Of a stretch of 64,000 bases of DNA, positions 42,301-54,177 are shown in pieces (within the stretch, counting starts at the first letter, position 1; each line of letters begins with the position of its first letter). Location: assembly GCA_037447655.1 (NCBI GenBank), contig JBBHKE010000999.1, positions 115,235 through 179,234 of the forward strand, given 5' to 3'. Position numbers and translations under genes: made by a program. The notes beneath the pieces were generated by a model. The model ran no database searches. It saw only the letters and a list, made by a program, of their open reading frames with translations, and was not told the DNA's origin. The DNA comes from Zygnema cylindricum (taxonomy: Eukaryota; Streptophyta; Zygnematophyceae; Zygnematales; Zygnemataceae).

Positions 42301-43616
42301 CACCCAAAAAGAGGGGATAGATTATGAGGAGACTTTTGCTCCGGTGGTTCGGTTCCCAACTGTAAAGATTCTCCTTAGTGTGGAAGCAGCGAAAGACATG
42401 GAAATACACCAGATGGATATCAAGACCGCTTTCCTCAACAGTGAACTAGTGGAAGAAGTCTTTATGAGGCAACCACAAGGGTTTTTAGAGGAAGGAGAAG
42501 AGAGCAAAGTCTGCAGGCTCATAAAGTCCTTATATTGACTGAAGCAGGCTCCCATATAATGGAACAAGAAACTAGATGAGTTTCTCACTGGTCTGGGATA
42601 TATTCGGATGAATTTTGACCATTCTATTTATATGTTTGAGTATGAGAATGGTGTGATTTTTATTGGGATTTATTTAGATGATTTGTTGGTGTTAAGTAAG
42701 TCTATGGAAAAGATCAATAAGTTAAAGAAGGAACTTAGAAGCAAATTTGACAGGAAGGATTTAGGGGAGGCTAAATATATCTTAGGGATTCAAATGGAAA
42801 AGAGAATAATCAGACTTACTCAGAAGGAAGCTATCCGAAATATGCTTAAGAAATTTCAGATGGAAAAGGAAAATAGTTGTACCGCTCCCATAGACTTGAA
42901 GAAAGTAAGTGATGGGAGTGCAGAAGGAGTGATAATACTAGATGATCAGATGAGTCCAAAAGAGAGACACTTTATGAAGTCCATTCCTTACAGACGCGTT
43001 GTAGGAAGCTTGAATTACTTTATGAATTGTACCAACCGGACATAGCAACAGCAATTACAGTCCTCAATAGAAGTCTTAATGATCCTAGGAAGAGAGATTG
43101 GGAGGCAGCCAACAGAGTCATGAGATACTTGGTGGGAACTACGGATTTATGGTTACATTTGGGGGGGGAGCACACTGACATCACTACTTGGAGTGATGCC
43201 AGTTATGGGGATGCACCTAGGAGAAGATGCACTTCTAGGTATGTGTTATATATGGAGGAAGGTGTTTGCTGTTGGAGCAGCAAGCAACAAAAGGTAGTTG
43301 CTCATTCCACTATTGAGGCTGAGTATATGGCCTCTTGTTGTGCTGTGAAAGAGCTGATGTGGGTCAAGTCTTTATTGCAAGAACTGGGTTATATGAAGAA
43401 GGGAGTGCATGAAGTGTTTTGTGATAATTAGGCTTCAATTGCAATTTCAGCCAATCCAAAACATCTTTTTAAGGCTAAGCATATGGATATATGATTGAGT
43501 TTTGTGAGGGAAAAGGTTGAAAACAAAATTGTGAGTTTTGTGTAAAGAGGTGATGGGGAAATGGTAGCTGATATGATGACAAAGCTTGTGCCCTCTCCCA
43601 AGTTAAAATACTGCAA
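39340..43616 (+). pseudogene. Decayed gag-pol of Copia element 1
   Basis: Compared with element 2, the coding region is intact in outline but carries in-frame stops near 39388, 40413, 41235, 41348, 42537 and 43429, plus frameshifts. The zinc knuckle near 40187-40230 has lost cysteines (Y-H-F-Y-K-K-P-R-H-F). The protease site reads D-S-S-A instead of D-S-G-A (about 40468). The integrase H-K-R-L-G-N/C-S-G-C region (40860-40980), R-S-D-N-G-G-E (about 41240), the reverse transcriptase with L-D-D-L-L-V in place of V-D-D-L-L-V (about 42680), and the RNase H W-S-D-A-S-Y (about 43190) are all recognisable. Non-functional. Confidence 0.88.
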
Positions 43617-43669
43617 AGAAAAGTGTGTGTTAAAAGAGAAACTAAAATTAGAATATAAAATAAGAGGAG

Positions 43670-44668
43670 TGTTGAAATCACTAGATTTAGGGGAGATATT
43701 TTCTAGGTCTTAATTAATTAGAATAGCTAAAAGAAAAAGCGTAGGCTTCTTGCCTCTATATTCTCTCTCTAGCACCAATACTTGTTGTAGTCATTAAAGG
43801 AGAGAGGGAGGTGGAGCCATGGCTGCCTCGGCTCTTTAGGCAAGACTAAAGAGTGACCTAAGTCACTCTCAACAAAAATGTTCAGTCCGGCAAGATTCGA
43901 ACCTCGGCCTGGCAGAGCGAGGCGTAGCCGTTAGCTCTTTCCGGTCTGTCGTAGTAGTCCGTTAGGATACATAGGGTTTGAAAGCTATTTAAATATTTGC
44001 TAGATCATTAATTCGATTAACGGAATAACAAATTGAGGACATAGAAACTAGTTGAGTCTTTTAGTACGCACGAAACAAATGTAGCGGAGATTTGTTATTT
44101 AGAACGGCTAACATTAAAAGCCGGTTTGGATCCGACAACCCTCATAATCGTCGAGATCTCGGGATGCCCGCCTTGGCGGTTATCGAACGTGACATGACTT
44201 GTCGACACGTGTCAATATATCATTGGGAAGCGGGAAACCCGGGGAGCGCGAGGACAAGTGTGAAGGAGACAAACGTCCACTCCAACACCTTGTCGTACAC
44301 AGGCCGTACAGAAAATACATCGACCCTAGTACCTTTCTGTACTGTATAGTCCTCTAGTTGGTTCGTACATCAGTAGATAGGGGTTGTGAGAGGGGTTTAG
44401 GACTTAAAGGATTGAGGAGGTAGCCTCTTCTCTCCCAACAAGATTGTATAAATATTGGCATCTTTACCACTTGATAATTAATCGCCTGATTGGGCATTTT
44501 TGGAGATTCTTTTTGTTGTGGACTCAGGGAGTCTAGAGTGCATAGGGGTGAAGTGAGATTGTCTAGGTGCCTGTTTGGGTAGTAGTGATCCTAATTGAGA
44601 GAGGGCTAGCCAAAAGCTATCCAGAGGCTTCCTGAATTTTGTGATCTAATGGGGGACACAAAATTGCA
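43670..44668 (+). repeat. 3' LTR of Copia element 1
   Basis: About 999 bp, TGTTGAAATC...AAATTGCA. Near 43890 the minus strand reads GAGGTTCGAATCTTGCC, which fits an RNA polymerase III B-box (GGTTCGANNCC-like). Confidence 0.88.
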
Positions 44669-45683
44669 CCTACCGTCCGTTAAGTCGACCGTAGACGTTA
44701 GATTTATTCAATAGCCTATGACCAATACTAAACTACATAGGGTATGATAGATATTTAAATAGATATACACCGAACATTCCATTTAATTGCTAGAAAGGCA
44801 TCGTAAAGCATAAAACCTATTGTACTTTATATACCGTGCGAAATAAATGATACGGAAATTTATTTCAACCGTCCATATCAAAATCCGACATTGATCGACA
44901 AGCGTGGTGCGAGTCAAGATTCCTATATGGCTGCCTTGGCGTTCTCGGGGGGCGCCACTCCAGATGAGACGTGGCAATATCCAAAAGGATTGCGAGATCT
45001 TCAAAACGTGAGATGACGATTTTTAATGTGACAAATGTCACATTATTGCGATGACGTACAAGGACCGTACAGAAAATACTCTCGTACCTATGTTTTCTTC
45101 CACGGTACAATCATGTAATTTTTTCTTACCTCGATACTAGGGGGTTAAGAGAGGGGTTTTAGGACTTAGAATATTTTGGTAGATAGCCGCCTCTCTCCCA
45201 GAGAGCATCTTCTATAAAAGGCTAACTTTGGCCACCCATAATTTTTAGCTTAGTTGACCATTTTCAATGATTCATTTTGCTGCGGACTCAAGGAATTCCA
45301 AGCTACACAGGGGTGTAGTTAGTCAGAGTGTTTGCCTGCTACGGTGGCCGCATTTCTAAGGGAAAGTCAAAGTGAGGAATGTTATCCAAAACTCATATTC
45401 TAACTTTGCATTCTTGTGTGGAACTAAGCTCACAAAAAGTCTTATTTCACAGGGGTAAAGTTGTAATGGGGCTATGATTGTGAAGGTGTCAATCATTTGG
45501 GTTTATATAAACTTGGAGTCGACACTATCTAGATTAGCTTCTTTGGAATTGCGAATTCTATGTGGCAATGGAGCTCATAGAATTACAGCAGCCACCTTGC
45601 TACCCATCGATTGGGTGTCGCTGGAGGGGAGGGGACATGAAACGGAGGTGAGTGAAACAGAGGATAAGGGTGAATAAGTAGAT

Positions 45684-47138
45684 GTGATAAGGGTGGAGGC
45701 AGTAGAAGGTGGGGTGAGTAGAGAAGAAATAATTCAAATAGAGGATGAGGGTAAACAGGCGGTATTGGGTGAGGAAGAGGGGGGGAAGGAGGCGACGGTA
45801 GAAGAGGCTGGGGGAAGTGAGGCAAGGGAAAAGGTAGAGAAAAAATGTAGAAGAATAAAACGAAAATTAATAATTTTTTATGAGGGTGACATGAGGGTGA
45901 CGAGGAGGAAAAAGGCGAGGGTTTTAGGGAAGAGAATTGTTTGAGTGAGGAGATGGATGGGAAGATTACATTGGGAGAGGAACAAAAGGGAAAGGAGGCG
46001 ACGATCGAGGAGGGTGGGGGGAGTGAGGTTAGGGGGGAGATTAGGTCGAAAAATGAGGATAATAAAAAAAAAATCATAGGGTTTTGTGAGACCGTGGAGA
46101 AAGAAAGAGTGGGGGGGAGGCGACGATAGAGGAGGGAGGGGGGAGTGAGGCATTGAGAAAGATAGCTAGGAAAAGGGAGATAGCAAAGGGTAAGCGGAAG
46201 GTGAATTATGAGATAGACGACCTATATTTCGCCTCAACTTCGGGTAGCGACGAGAGCATCGAGGATGGCGAAGAACGGCTGGAAGACAACCCCATCCCTG
46301 AAATTTTGCAACCCATAGACATTGCGGTGTGGAAGAACAAGGATGATCCCACCACCGAGGACGAGAAAACTTCGGAAAGTGAGGAAAAGCAACGTGAGGA
46401 GGAATTTGATGACAACGACGACGTGTTCGGGGAGCCTCCCACGCGGAATATGGAGTGAGCCATTGTAATGGCTCCTTTGCATCCTCACCCTCCATACCCG
46501 GTTTAGCATCCGGATTGGTACTTTCCTCCTCCCACAGGAGAGGAGGAAATAGACAGTTTTGTGCCTCGACCCGAACATTATCTTTCGGTCTCCGAATGGC
46601 TGGAACATTGCCGGTATGGTGAAACCCGGCCCCTAAACTCGGACACGAATCCCTTTCCGCAAATTCTCGACGTCCCCCCCGATGTCACCGCACATCCCAC
46701 ATGGCTTTTTATCTCGCTTGAGGACCGAGGCTCGACCTTTGCCCATATAAGGCAATTTGTTTTGACGGATCCCCAGCTAACTTAGGTTGTCCATAGGGAG
46801 GACATTTTTGGGTTAATGTTCCGAAGTTGTTAGGTCATCATCATCCGTGGGATCCCCGGCTATAGAACATCCTAAAATATTGTCGAGTAACTCCGAAGGT
46901 ACTCACTCTTCGAGATGCTCATACAACGATATTGCAAAAGTTTTGCAATGTCAAAGTGCGACGCTCTCGTTTATGAGAAATGCAAAGGGTTCCGCTGCCG
47001 ATTAGGCCCCCATTACCACCGAGAGGAGAGGATTTGCCACTAATAATCGCGGCACTCACTCAACAAGAACAAATGAGAGTGGAACGAGAGCACTTGAACA
47101 GGCTCACTCGGGAACTGTCAAAAAAAAAAAAACGGTAG
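45684..47138 (+). pseudogene. Degenerate acidic ORFs of unknown function
   Basis: Reading frames 45684-45944, 46153-46458, 46561-46785 and 46980-47138 look like pieces of one broken protein. The first part has GGGAAGGAGGCGACGRTMGA-type repeats (45780, 45990, 46112). The middle has a D/E-rich stretch after K-R-K-V-N-Y-E-I-D-D-L. The last is a charged helix (E-Q-M-R-V-E-R-E-H-L-N-R-L-T). No family recognised. Position between the solo LTR and the transposase suggests an accessory ORF of the same DNA transposon. Confidence 0.4.
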
Positions 47139-48439
47139 TTGGTATGTATTTTTGACTCCGGCAAAATTAACTCCTCCTACATGTTGATTTTGGAAATCTT
47201 TAAGTCTCAGTAAATTAGTGTGACGGCAAAAAGACAGTAAATATATAGTGTAAACGACACGCGTCGTCCCTCAATATAAAACATGTATTTTAGAATGGCA
47301 CCGACATCCACATATGCCTGTCACACATTGAACGAGACAAATAACTTGCGACGCAGATGGGACAAAGCAGCTGTGGTTATTCAGTACGGGACAACGCAGC
47401 TACGACGAAGTTGCGGAGACGTTGAATATGATTCGCAACAAGACAACGCAGTTGTGGTTGATCTGAATCAAGTAAATGGACGACATTCATAAAAGGATCA
47501 CAAGTGATTTGTTATCAGGTGTTTTCGCAACATCTGGATGAACTCATCTAGACAATAGTAATTAAGCCGGCGAAAAGTAATTGTATTGATCTCTCACTAA
47601 TACTGATTGTACAGTGGCATAATTAGTTTTAACATGATTAGGAGTACTTGATTTTAGTGTTTGTTAGGTTTTTAGACGTATCTCTCAGGAACGTTTGTAT
47701 CAAAGGTACAACACTATGTAATAGGACAACCAGGAGTAGAAACTCACTACGAGTATAAGACTTAGGACTTAGAACATTTTATGTATCCAGACTTTTAGAC
47801 TGTGTTATTTGCAAAATGTTTTTGAGAAAATTATGAGTTGCATATCTTAGTGTATGTAAGATCAATTAGGATGAAACTTTGTGAGTTGTCAGATTTTTTG
47901 ATATTCTATATTGTGGTATATTTTGAAGCAGTTTAGACCTTTGTATCAAATTTGGTGAGCTATAGAAAACAGTTGTTGGGTAGGATTCTTGGTAAGCTTC
48001 TATGAGTAAATTATGTCTACTTCTCCTACTACTGCTGCTGCTCCACCTGCTCTAGTGGTCGTAGAACAACACTCCACTCTATCACTTGCCATCTTTCACC
48101 CGATCACTTACTTATTTTGTTTTTTTTTCTTTCTCTTGTGGTTTGATAGACATAGCGACGACTTAACCTCGTCTTTGAACCAGCGACGACTTTCTCTCAT
48201 CGTTGAATGTTGTATATGCATCGGTTACCTGAACCATCATCAACTTTTTGTCGTTGTTGAATCTTGAAATGGCACCAGATATCTCAACCTGCGACGACCT
48301 GCATTCATCGTTGAATTTAGCGACGACTGCTAGTCGTCGTTTAACTGTTTTTCCTTTTTAATATATATTTTTTTCTATATGAATTTGGACTGACATGTTT
48401 TTCTTGTTTTTTTTTTCTTTCCTCTTATTGCAGAATACC
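47139..48439. other. Spacer with GCGACGAC inverted motifs, no gene
   Basis: One ORF (47283-47492) rich in ACAACGCAGCTACGACGAAG-type repeats is not convincing. Hairpin-prone GCGACGACT..CGTCGT motifs occur at 48150-48335. Confidence 0.4.
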
Positions 48440-50218
48440 AAAAGGCAAGTTGGTGGTGGAAGGGCAGGGTTGCAACATTGAGAAACATACGGGCGACGAC
48501 ACACACCTTATCAACTGCTGGATTAGGAAGAAGAAGTGTGGTGGTGACAAAGGAACTGGCGTGTAGTGGGAGGAAGGAATTTCCGTGGGTCACACTGGTG
48601 CACTCGGAGTTGGTGGAGGAGTTGTACCGGATCTGGAAGGCGGGTATGAAAATGTCTCAAACTATTGTGGGGACTATGGCAATTCATATCATTAAACGTA
48701 TGAAGAAAGAAAATACGAGGTTGTTTCTCGACAAAACGGGAAAAGATATCAAAATGAGAATGACAAAACGATCGACTCAACAGTTTTGTGAGAAACACAA
48801 TATTATCACGAGGGCTTAAAAAGGAAAGTTACAATTAAGCTCGGAGAAGGAGGAGTACATTGAAAAAACGGTAGCATATCTCATTGGAGAGTTAAAACGG
48901 GGATTTTTATCTAGTAAGCTTTTTGTACTTTTATACAACTCATTGATATGTGTTGTGATATATGTTATGTGTACTATTTTTTATGTTTTTGTCGAGGGTT
49001 ATAAATGCAAATACGCGAATGAAAGTTGTTGCCCCCACCATCATATTTATGTATGTTGTTCATTTTTAACATTTTTATGTGTTATTGTGATATTAGGTCG
49101 CTACAACAAAGATCTAGTCGAAAACATGGACAAGACCCAAGTCATTCTAAATATGGATAACAAAAAATCGTCGGGTTTTCGCGGGGACGAGGTGGTTAAA
49201 TACGCGGACGTTGCGGGAGGTGGAGAGTCAATAACTTTGATTGTTCAACTCACGGGCAGAGTGAACGCCCGAATTAAATCTCCTATGTTAATCTTCGCCA
49301 ACAAGCTCCATAGTTACCTGATAAAAGGCATCGACGATGACATACCAGGTGAGTTTCCTTCCCTATGTATATTTTTCCTTGTAAATATTGACGCTATTAT
49401 CTTCCTCATTCTCCCTTGTATTCCACACCAAAAATAATAATTTTGGGGATTTGTGTTGTTTATAGTGCTTCTTCCCCATCCCCTTCTCGCCCTCGCTCTC
49501 CCTCTCTAACTCAATATCTTTCCCCCCCTCTCTCCCATTCCCTGTAATTCTCGCCTCTTTCCCTCTCTTTTTCCCTCATCTTCCCACTCTCTTATTCTCC
49601 CTGTGCCATATCCATCTCCCTTTCATGTAACTCCTTCACTCTCTCTCTTTGGTAGGAGTTTGTTATCGTACCGAGCCTAAAGGTTGGAACAACAAGACGG
49701 TATTCCCGCAATAGATCGCTGAGCCGAGGTCATACCAAGGAGATCATGATGGGAAAAAAATGTTATTTTTGTGGACAGTTGTGGCGGTCACAATATATCC
49801 GAGGAGTAGAACACCGCTTTACTCGCAAAGAGAACAACCCTCCACTTTTTCCCACCGTGTGCAACACATCTAGTACAACCCGCCGATTCATTTGTAATCT
49901 CAAAAATAAAAGAGGTATGGTCGAGAAAATGGGAAGATTGGAAAATGAAGGGGATAGAGAGCCACAAGTGGTCCTTACCTAGGGGCCAAAAATGGTTAAG
50001 TAAGTTAGTTGGACCGGGGAAATCATTTTTCTTAAAGTTGGCACGCGATTGAATTCGCAAGGTGAACGAAATGAAGGACAAGAATGCCATGGGGTATGCA
50101 CGGAAGGCAATGATTCAGTATAGATTGTCATTAAAGGATGGGAAATGGGAGGAGAGTATGCTTACGTAAGATTTGCAAGTGATAATCATGAAATGGCAAA
50201 ACCATTTCGAGGGCAACT
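48440..50218 (+). pseudogene. Broken DDE_1 (pogo/CENP-B-like) transposase
   Basis: A helix-turn-helix-like N-terminal part (48478-48900, with R-S-T-Q-Q-F-C-E-K-H-N-I and G-E-L-K-R-G-F) is followed by a probable intron (TCTA|GTAAGC ... ATATTAG|GTCGC at about 49096). Then come V-E-N-M-D-K-T-Q, G-F-R-G-D-E-V-V-K-Y-A-D-V and M-L-I-F-A-N-K. A second probable intron (G|GTGAGT at 49350 to GGTAG at about 49656) precedes C-Y-R-T-E-P-K-G-W. After a frameshift follow F-V-D-S-C-G-G-H-N (about 49770) and F-F-P-P-C-A-T-H-L-V-Q-P-A-D-S-F. The three acidic positions (M-D, V-D, P-A-D) match the DDE_1 superfamily. Stops near 49713, 49807, 50050 and 50167 and the frameshift make it non-functional. Confidence 0.75.
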
Positions 50219-52207
50219 AGGTGTCCCCTCTTTCGGCTCCCGTACGGGATTTACTCGAACTCCTTCGAGAGGTCAACATTCAACAGGATAAAGCTAGTCA
50301 CGACGAAGACTTAGAAGACTACAATGATTTTGAGGCACTTTATAGAGAGGTGGTTTAATTAGGAGAGGTGGTAAAATGGTTAATGGGCATTGCAAAAAAA
50401 AAAAAAAATTGTATGGATTCATTTGCCTTTATTTGTAGTTTTATTTTGATCGGTTAATATTTTTACTTTTCTTTTACAACGGTATGCAGTATACATTGTG
50501 TATATTTCTTTCACATTGAGTATTATATATCCCTCTTTATTTTTTTATTTTTTTATTTTGTCTACGCAATTTGAATGGCCAAAATAATGGATGAAATGTA
50601 TATGTAGTGATGGTGGAAAACGCATCCTAAATTGCAATATCATGCTGCCATTCAGCGACGACACATTGTCGTCGCCAATTGCCCGAATATGAAATTTACC
50701 ATTCAGGGACAACATAGCTTCGTCGATGGATCGCAGATATTATCGTATTCTATAAAGATAACAAAGTAAGAGTATTAGAGATATAAAGTAGAGAGACCAT
50801 GTGGGAAAAATGGACAGAAAATAAATAAAGAATGGGATAGTGACCGATAGGAAAAGAGAGAAAAGGTTGGATTTTAAGGATTTTAAGGACTAAAACACAA
50901 CCTAGTTAGTAAGATATTTCGATGCAAAAATGCAATTGCTCCAATTTGGTTTTAATCACTCAAGACCAAGATCAGTCAAAATTTCGACAAACTTTTCCAA
51001 AGGAAAAAATGTTTATTTTTCTCTTAGACTTCACTATTTATCCATCATCGTCGTGGACTCGCTAGGCCAAAGTCAACGCTCCGTTAAACAGGTTTTACTT
51101 GGGCTAACCATTGATCAGCAAGGACTCAGATTGACCAATGCAAAAGCGTGTGAAATCTCTTACTAACTACGTAGGATTTACGAACCAATCAAACGTCGTG
51201 TTTCACTACGTAACATTTACGTGCAAAATTGCACGCCAAACAAAACGTGGCTTCGCACGAGCTTGCGTCACAAATTTCACACGCGAAACTACCTACGAAA
51301 TTCCATAAAGTGAAAGTGACGTTTCGTATTAAAAATTGTACGAAACAAACCATCTTGCATACCGAACGAAATATTGATTCATTTGGTACTTTATAAACGT
51401 GCGCCTGAAATTCCACGGCTAGTTTGACCCTTAACCCGTTACAATGAACACCCACTCGTTATTTTGACCTCGCGCTGTTGCCTAAATACACTAATCGCTA
51501 TATCTTTTAAAATACAACCCCAAATCGTGCGATTCTTTCGCGAACGTCTACCAAATTCAAAACTCTATATTCGTAATATTTACTATTACTATTACATGTA
51601 TCGCTTAACATTTACAAAATATCGATAAATATAATCAGAGCCCTTGATTGCAACAACATCAAAATAAGTTACAATTATAAAATATTACAATAATACACTT
51701 AAAAATAAATTCAATCCATTTCACTTAAGAATCACAAAGAGGTTCACCGCAAAAAAACTACGATATGTACAACCAAATACCTATTTTTAAAACGTAAATA
51801 AAATATTCGTCTACATAAACGAAAAGAACATCGACCATAAAAATTCTCCATTGTAACAGATGATAATCTATTAACCTTCTCTAACTCATGTACAAATTTG
51901 TTTCGAAGTCCTAATATTAAATGGAGTTAAAAAAACTCGATGACATTCCCACAATCCATCCGTGTGTTCCTCCATCACATTTAGCTCACTGAATAAAATC
52001 CCGTGGCTACATCAAAGAAAAAAATACAACAATGGAGTTTGTTAAAAAATTGAATGACATTAACGTCTAATTTAAGTGGACGAGTAAATGGGATAAAGAC
52101 AAAGGGAAGGACAAATTGCACAATTTTGAGTGTACGGAAAAGGAAATGGGAGAGGAAGAGGGAGATCGAAAGTTCGAGGGTGCAGTAATTTGAACAAGAG
52201 TGGGAAG
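50219..52207. other. Intergenic, no gene recognised
   Basis: GCGACGACACATTGTCGTCGC at about 50655 is a near-perfect short palindrome. The stretch 51160-51470 is rich in TACGTAA and ACGAAA motifs. No coding segment seen. Confidence 0.45.
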
Positions 52208-53169
52208 TGTTATCCATAGCTTATTTCAGCCATGGATTACTCACGGAAACACCCACAGACTACCTCAAAAAGAGTTGTGTTTCAGACGACACAGATTACT
52301 CCACACTAAACAAAATGATCTCAAACTACACCAATATGCAGTATAACAAATACATTGTAAACTCTCAAAGTTATAGCCAAATCCACCAGGGCATCTAGGA
52401 GATATAGGCTCTAGAGTTTCCCAAAAATAGCTGACAGCTTCACAAACTACCACTTAGACTGTTCACATAATCTTACAAAAATACTGAAATACAATGAAAC
52501 TTCACACACATATAGATTCTATATCATAGAATAACTCCACAAAGTTTCACATGAAAGCACCAATCAGAGTGATCACACCAACAGGTCAAAGATGCAGAAA
52601 ACAGTTTGCCATTACTTTGATTAACTTGACTGCGATACATAAAATAATCTAAGTCCCGCAAGTTATACTCAGAGTACGGAGGCATACCAGCCGTACTGTA
52701 TCTACTCTAATAACCTAACTAGTCAAAAGGACAAACCTTTGTTGTACAGAATATTTACACCGTACTCTTCGTATGTCAGAAAACTAAGCTACCACTAAGC
52801 AACCACTAAGCTACCACTATCGTTTAATCATCATTACTTGAAATCTATCCTATTCATATTATCCGTAGTTGCGCTTGCTGCGCTGGCTGCGCTTTCCGTA
52901 CGGATCATAAAAATAGCCGCAACTGCGTTGACTTAACTGCGTCGCAACTGCTCCGTACCGGCGGCGCCTATTTCAACATTCCGTTTATTTTACATCGGAT
53001 CGCTTCGCGATCCACCGTCTATTTGTCATTGCTTGTTCACACCACTCAATGAGTCTTTTACGTAACTTTAATTATCAATCCGTTCACTCCCATAATCCGT
53101 GAATCTATTCAAACCTCCATATTAAATCCAACTAGCAGTTACGCACGAAACTGACTTTCCAAAACAACA
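52208..53169 (-). repeat. 3' LTR of the gag-only element
   Basis: 962 bp, minus-strand TG...CA. Contains TTGCGCTTGCTGCGCTGGCT near 52868. Confidence 0.9.
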
Positions 53170-53204
53170 CTCCCCCGAAAATTGAGTTTCGTGCACCCAG
53201 AAAA

Positions 53205-53392
53205 ATATGCAGCATGTAATGCTATGTTGCTACGCTGCGCTAGTTTGACATCGCAGCGCAGTATGAATCAAAGTGCAGTGTGTACTGCTATGCTGCTACA
53301 CTGCGCTAGTTTGACATCGCAGCGCAGTATGAATCAAAGTGCAGCGTGTACTGCTATGCTGCTACGCTGCGCTAGTTTGACATCGCAATCCT
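53205..53392. repeat. 66-bp tandem repeat with TGCGCT/AGCGCA inverted motifs
   Basis: Nearly three units run from GCTATG.TGCTAC.CTGCGCTAGTTTGACATCGC to AGCGCAGTATGAATCAAAGT. Each unit contains CTGCGCT and GCAGCGCAG that can pair. Located between the PPT and gag in the element's 3' internal region. Confidence 0.85.
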
Positions 53393-53399
53393 AACTGCT

Positions 53400-54177
53400 G
53401 CTCTATTTCACCTTTAACTTCCTCCTCATAGCCTCCTCTAATGAGACTAAAGCTTTCAAATTTTACACTCCCCTAAAGCTTTAGACTCATTAGTCGATGC
53501 TGTACGCAAATGTTTCCACTCTAATGGATAAACAAAAGAATAAAAAATATTTAAATATTCCAAATTCTGTATCAACCTCCACTGTTCATCATACAATAAA
53601 TTTAGCAAAAACAACACATCACTAGTGCTTTGCCGACGTCGCCATTGCTCTTGCTGCCCTCTGCCAATTCCCAGTCGCTTGCTGCCTTCTTGCAAAAAGT
53701 GTCTTGTAATAGCTCCCCTTACGCCATAAATGCATAACCCGTGAATATTTAGTGGGGTGCACCTGGAATAAAATAATCAGCGTGTAAGTGTCATACGTCA
53801 CCACTCATTTCGTTGCGCCGATATGCTGCGTCGCTGTTCGCGACGCGAACTTCTTCTGATGATTCTCCACTGCTTTCGCTCCGCTCTGCCATGTCTCCCG
53901 AAATTTTCCTTCCTTCGCTGCTCTCTGCCATGTCTCCCAAAATTTTCCTTCTGGACAAGTCATTGCTTCCACCACCTCCTTCGTCTTCAAAAATACATAA
54001 ATAAAACTTTTTGTTTCTTTTCAACTAACTCAACAAGGAAGAATACAAATCTAAAGTCCAATAAAAACAAATCGAATGTCAAACGAAGTTGTCTTTATAA
54101 GACATGCTTGTAATATAAGTTTTTCCAAAACTAAGATTTCTCTAAATTCACATTCTTCAAAAATATCCTCATAAAAA
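53400..54177 (-). other. Non-coding 3' internal region of the gag-only element
   Basis: Lies between the gag stop (54178) and the 66-bp repeat. Contains CTCTGCCATGTCTCCCRAAATTTTCCTTC duplicated at about 53885-53955. No pol-derived motif seen in any frame. Confidence 0.55.

Larger units (their letters stand above)
38184..44668 (+). mobile_element. Decayed Ty1/copia retrotransposon (element 1)
   Basis: The outer ends are TGTTGAAATC and AAATTGCA, with flanking CCTAT / CCTAC (4/5 target-site match). The 3' LTR spans 43670-44668. The 5' LTR (38184-39335) is rearranged. PBS at 39336 and PPT AAAATAAGAGGAG at about 43657. Internal coding is broken by several stops and frameshifts. Nested in the solo LTR 37963-45451. 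Confidence 0.9.
37963..45451 (+). repeat. Solo Copia-type LTR, split by a nested Copia element
   Basis: The LTR parts 37963-38183 and 44674-45451 (about 1 kb together) resemble the LTRs of the elements at 38184 and 55513: TATCTAGGTCTG near the start; GTACGG-rich centre; CTCTCTCCCAGAGAG..; ends ATTTCACA. Outer flanks GGCGT (37958-37962) and GGGGT (45452-45456) are a near-perfect 5-bp duplication. There is no PBS after it, so it is a solo LTR. Confidence 0.75.

Noticed and set aside
43880-43960. A tRNA gene on the minus strand of the LTR
   Set aside because: The T-arm-like GGTTCGAATC lacks a paired stem and no cloverleaf can be formed; only a B-box-like motif is reported.
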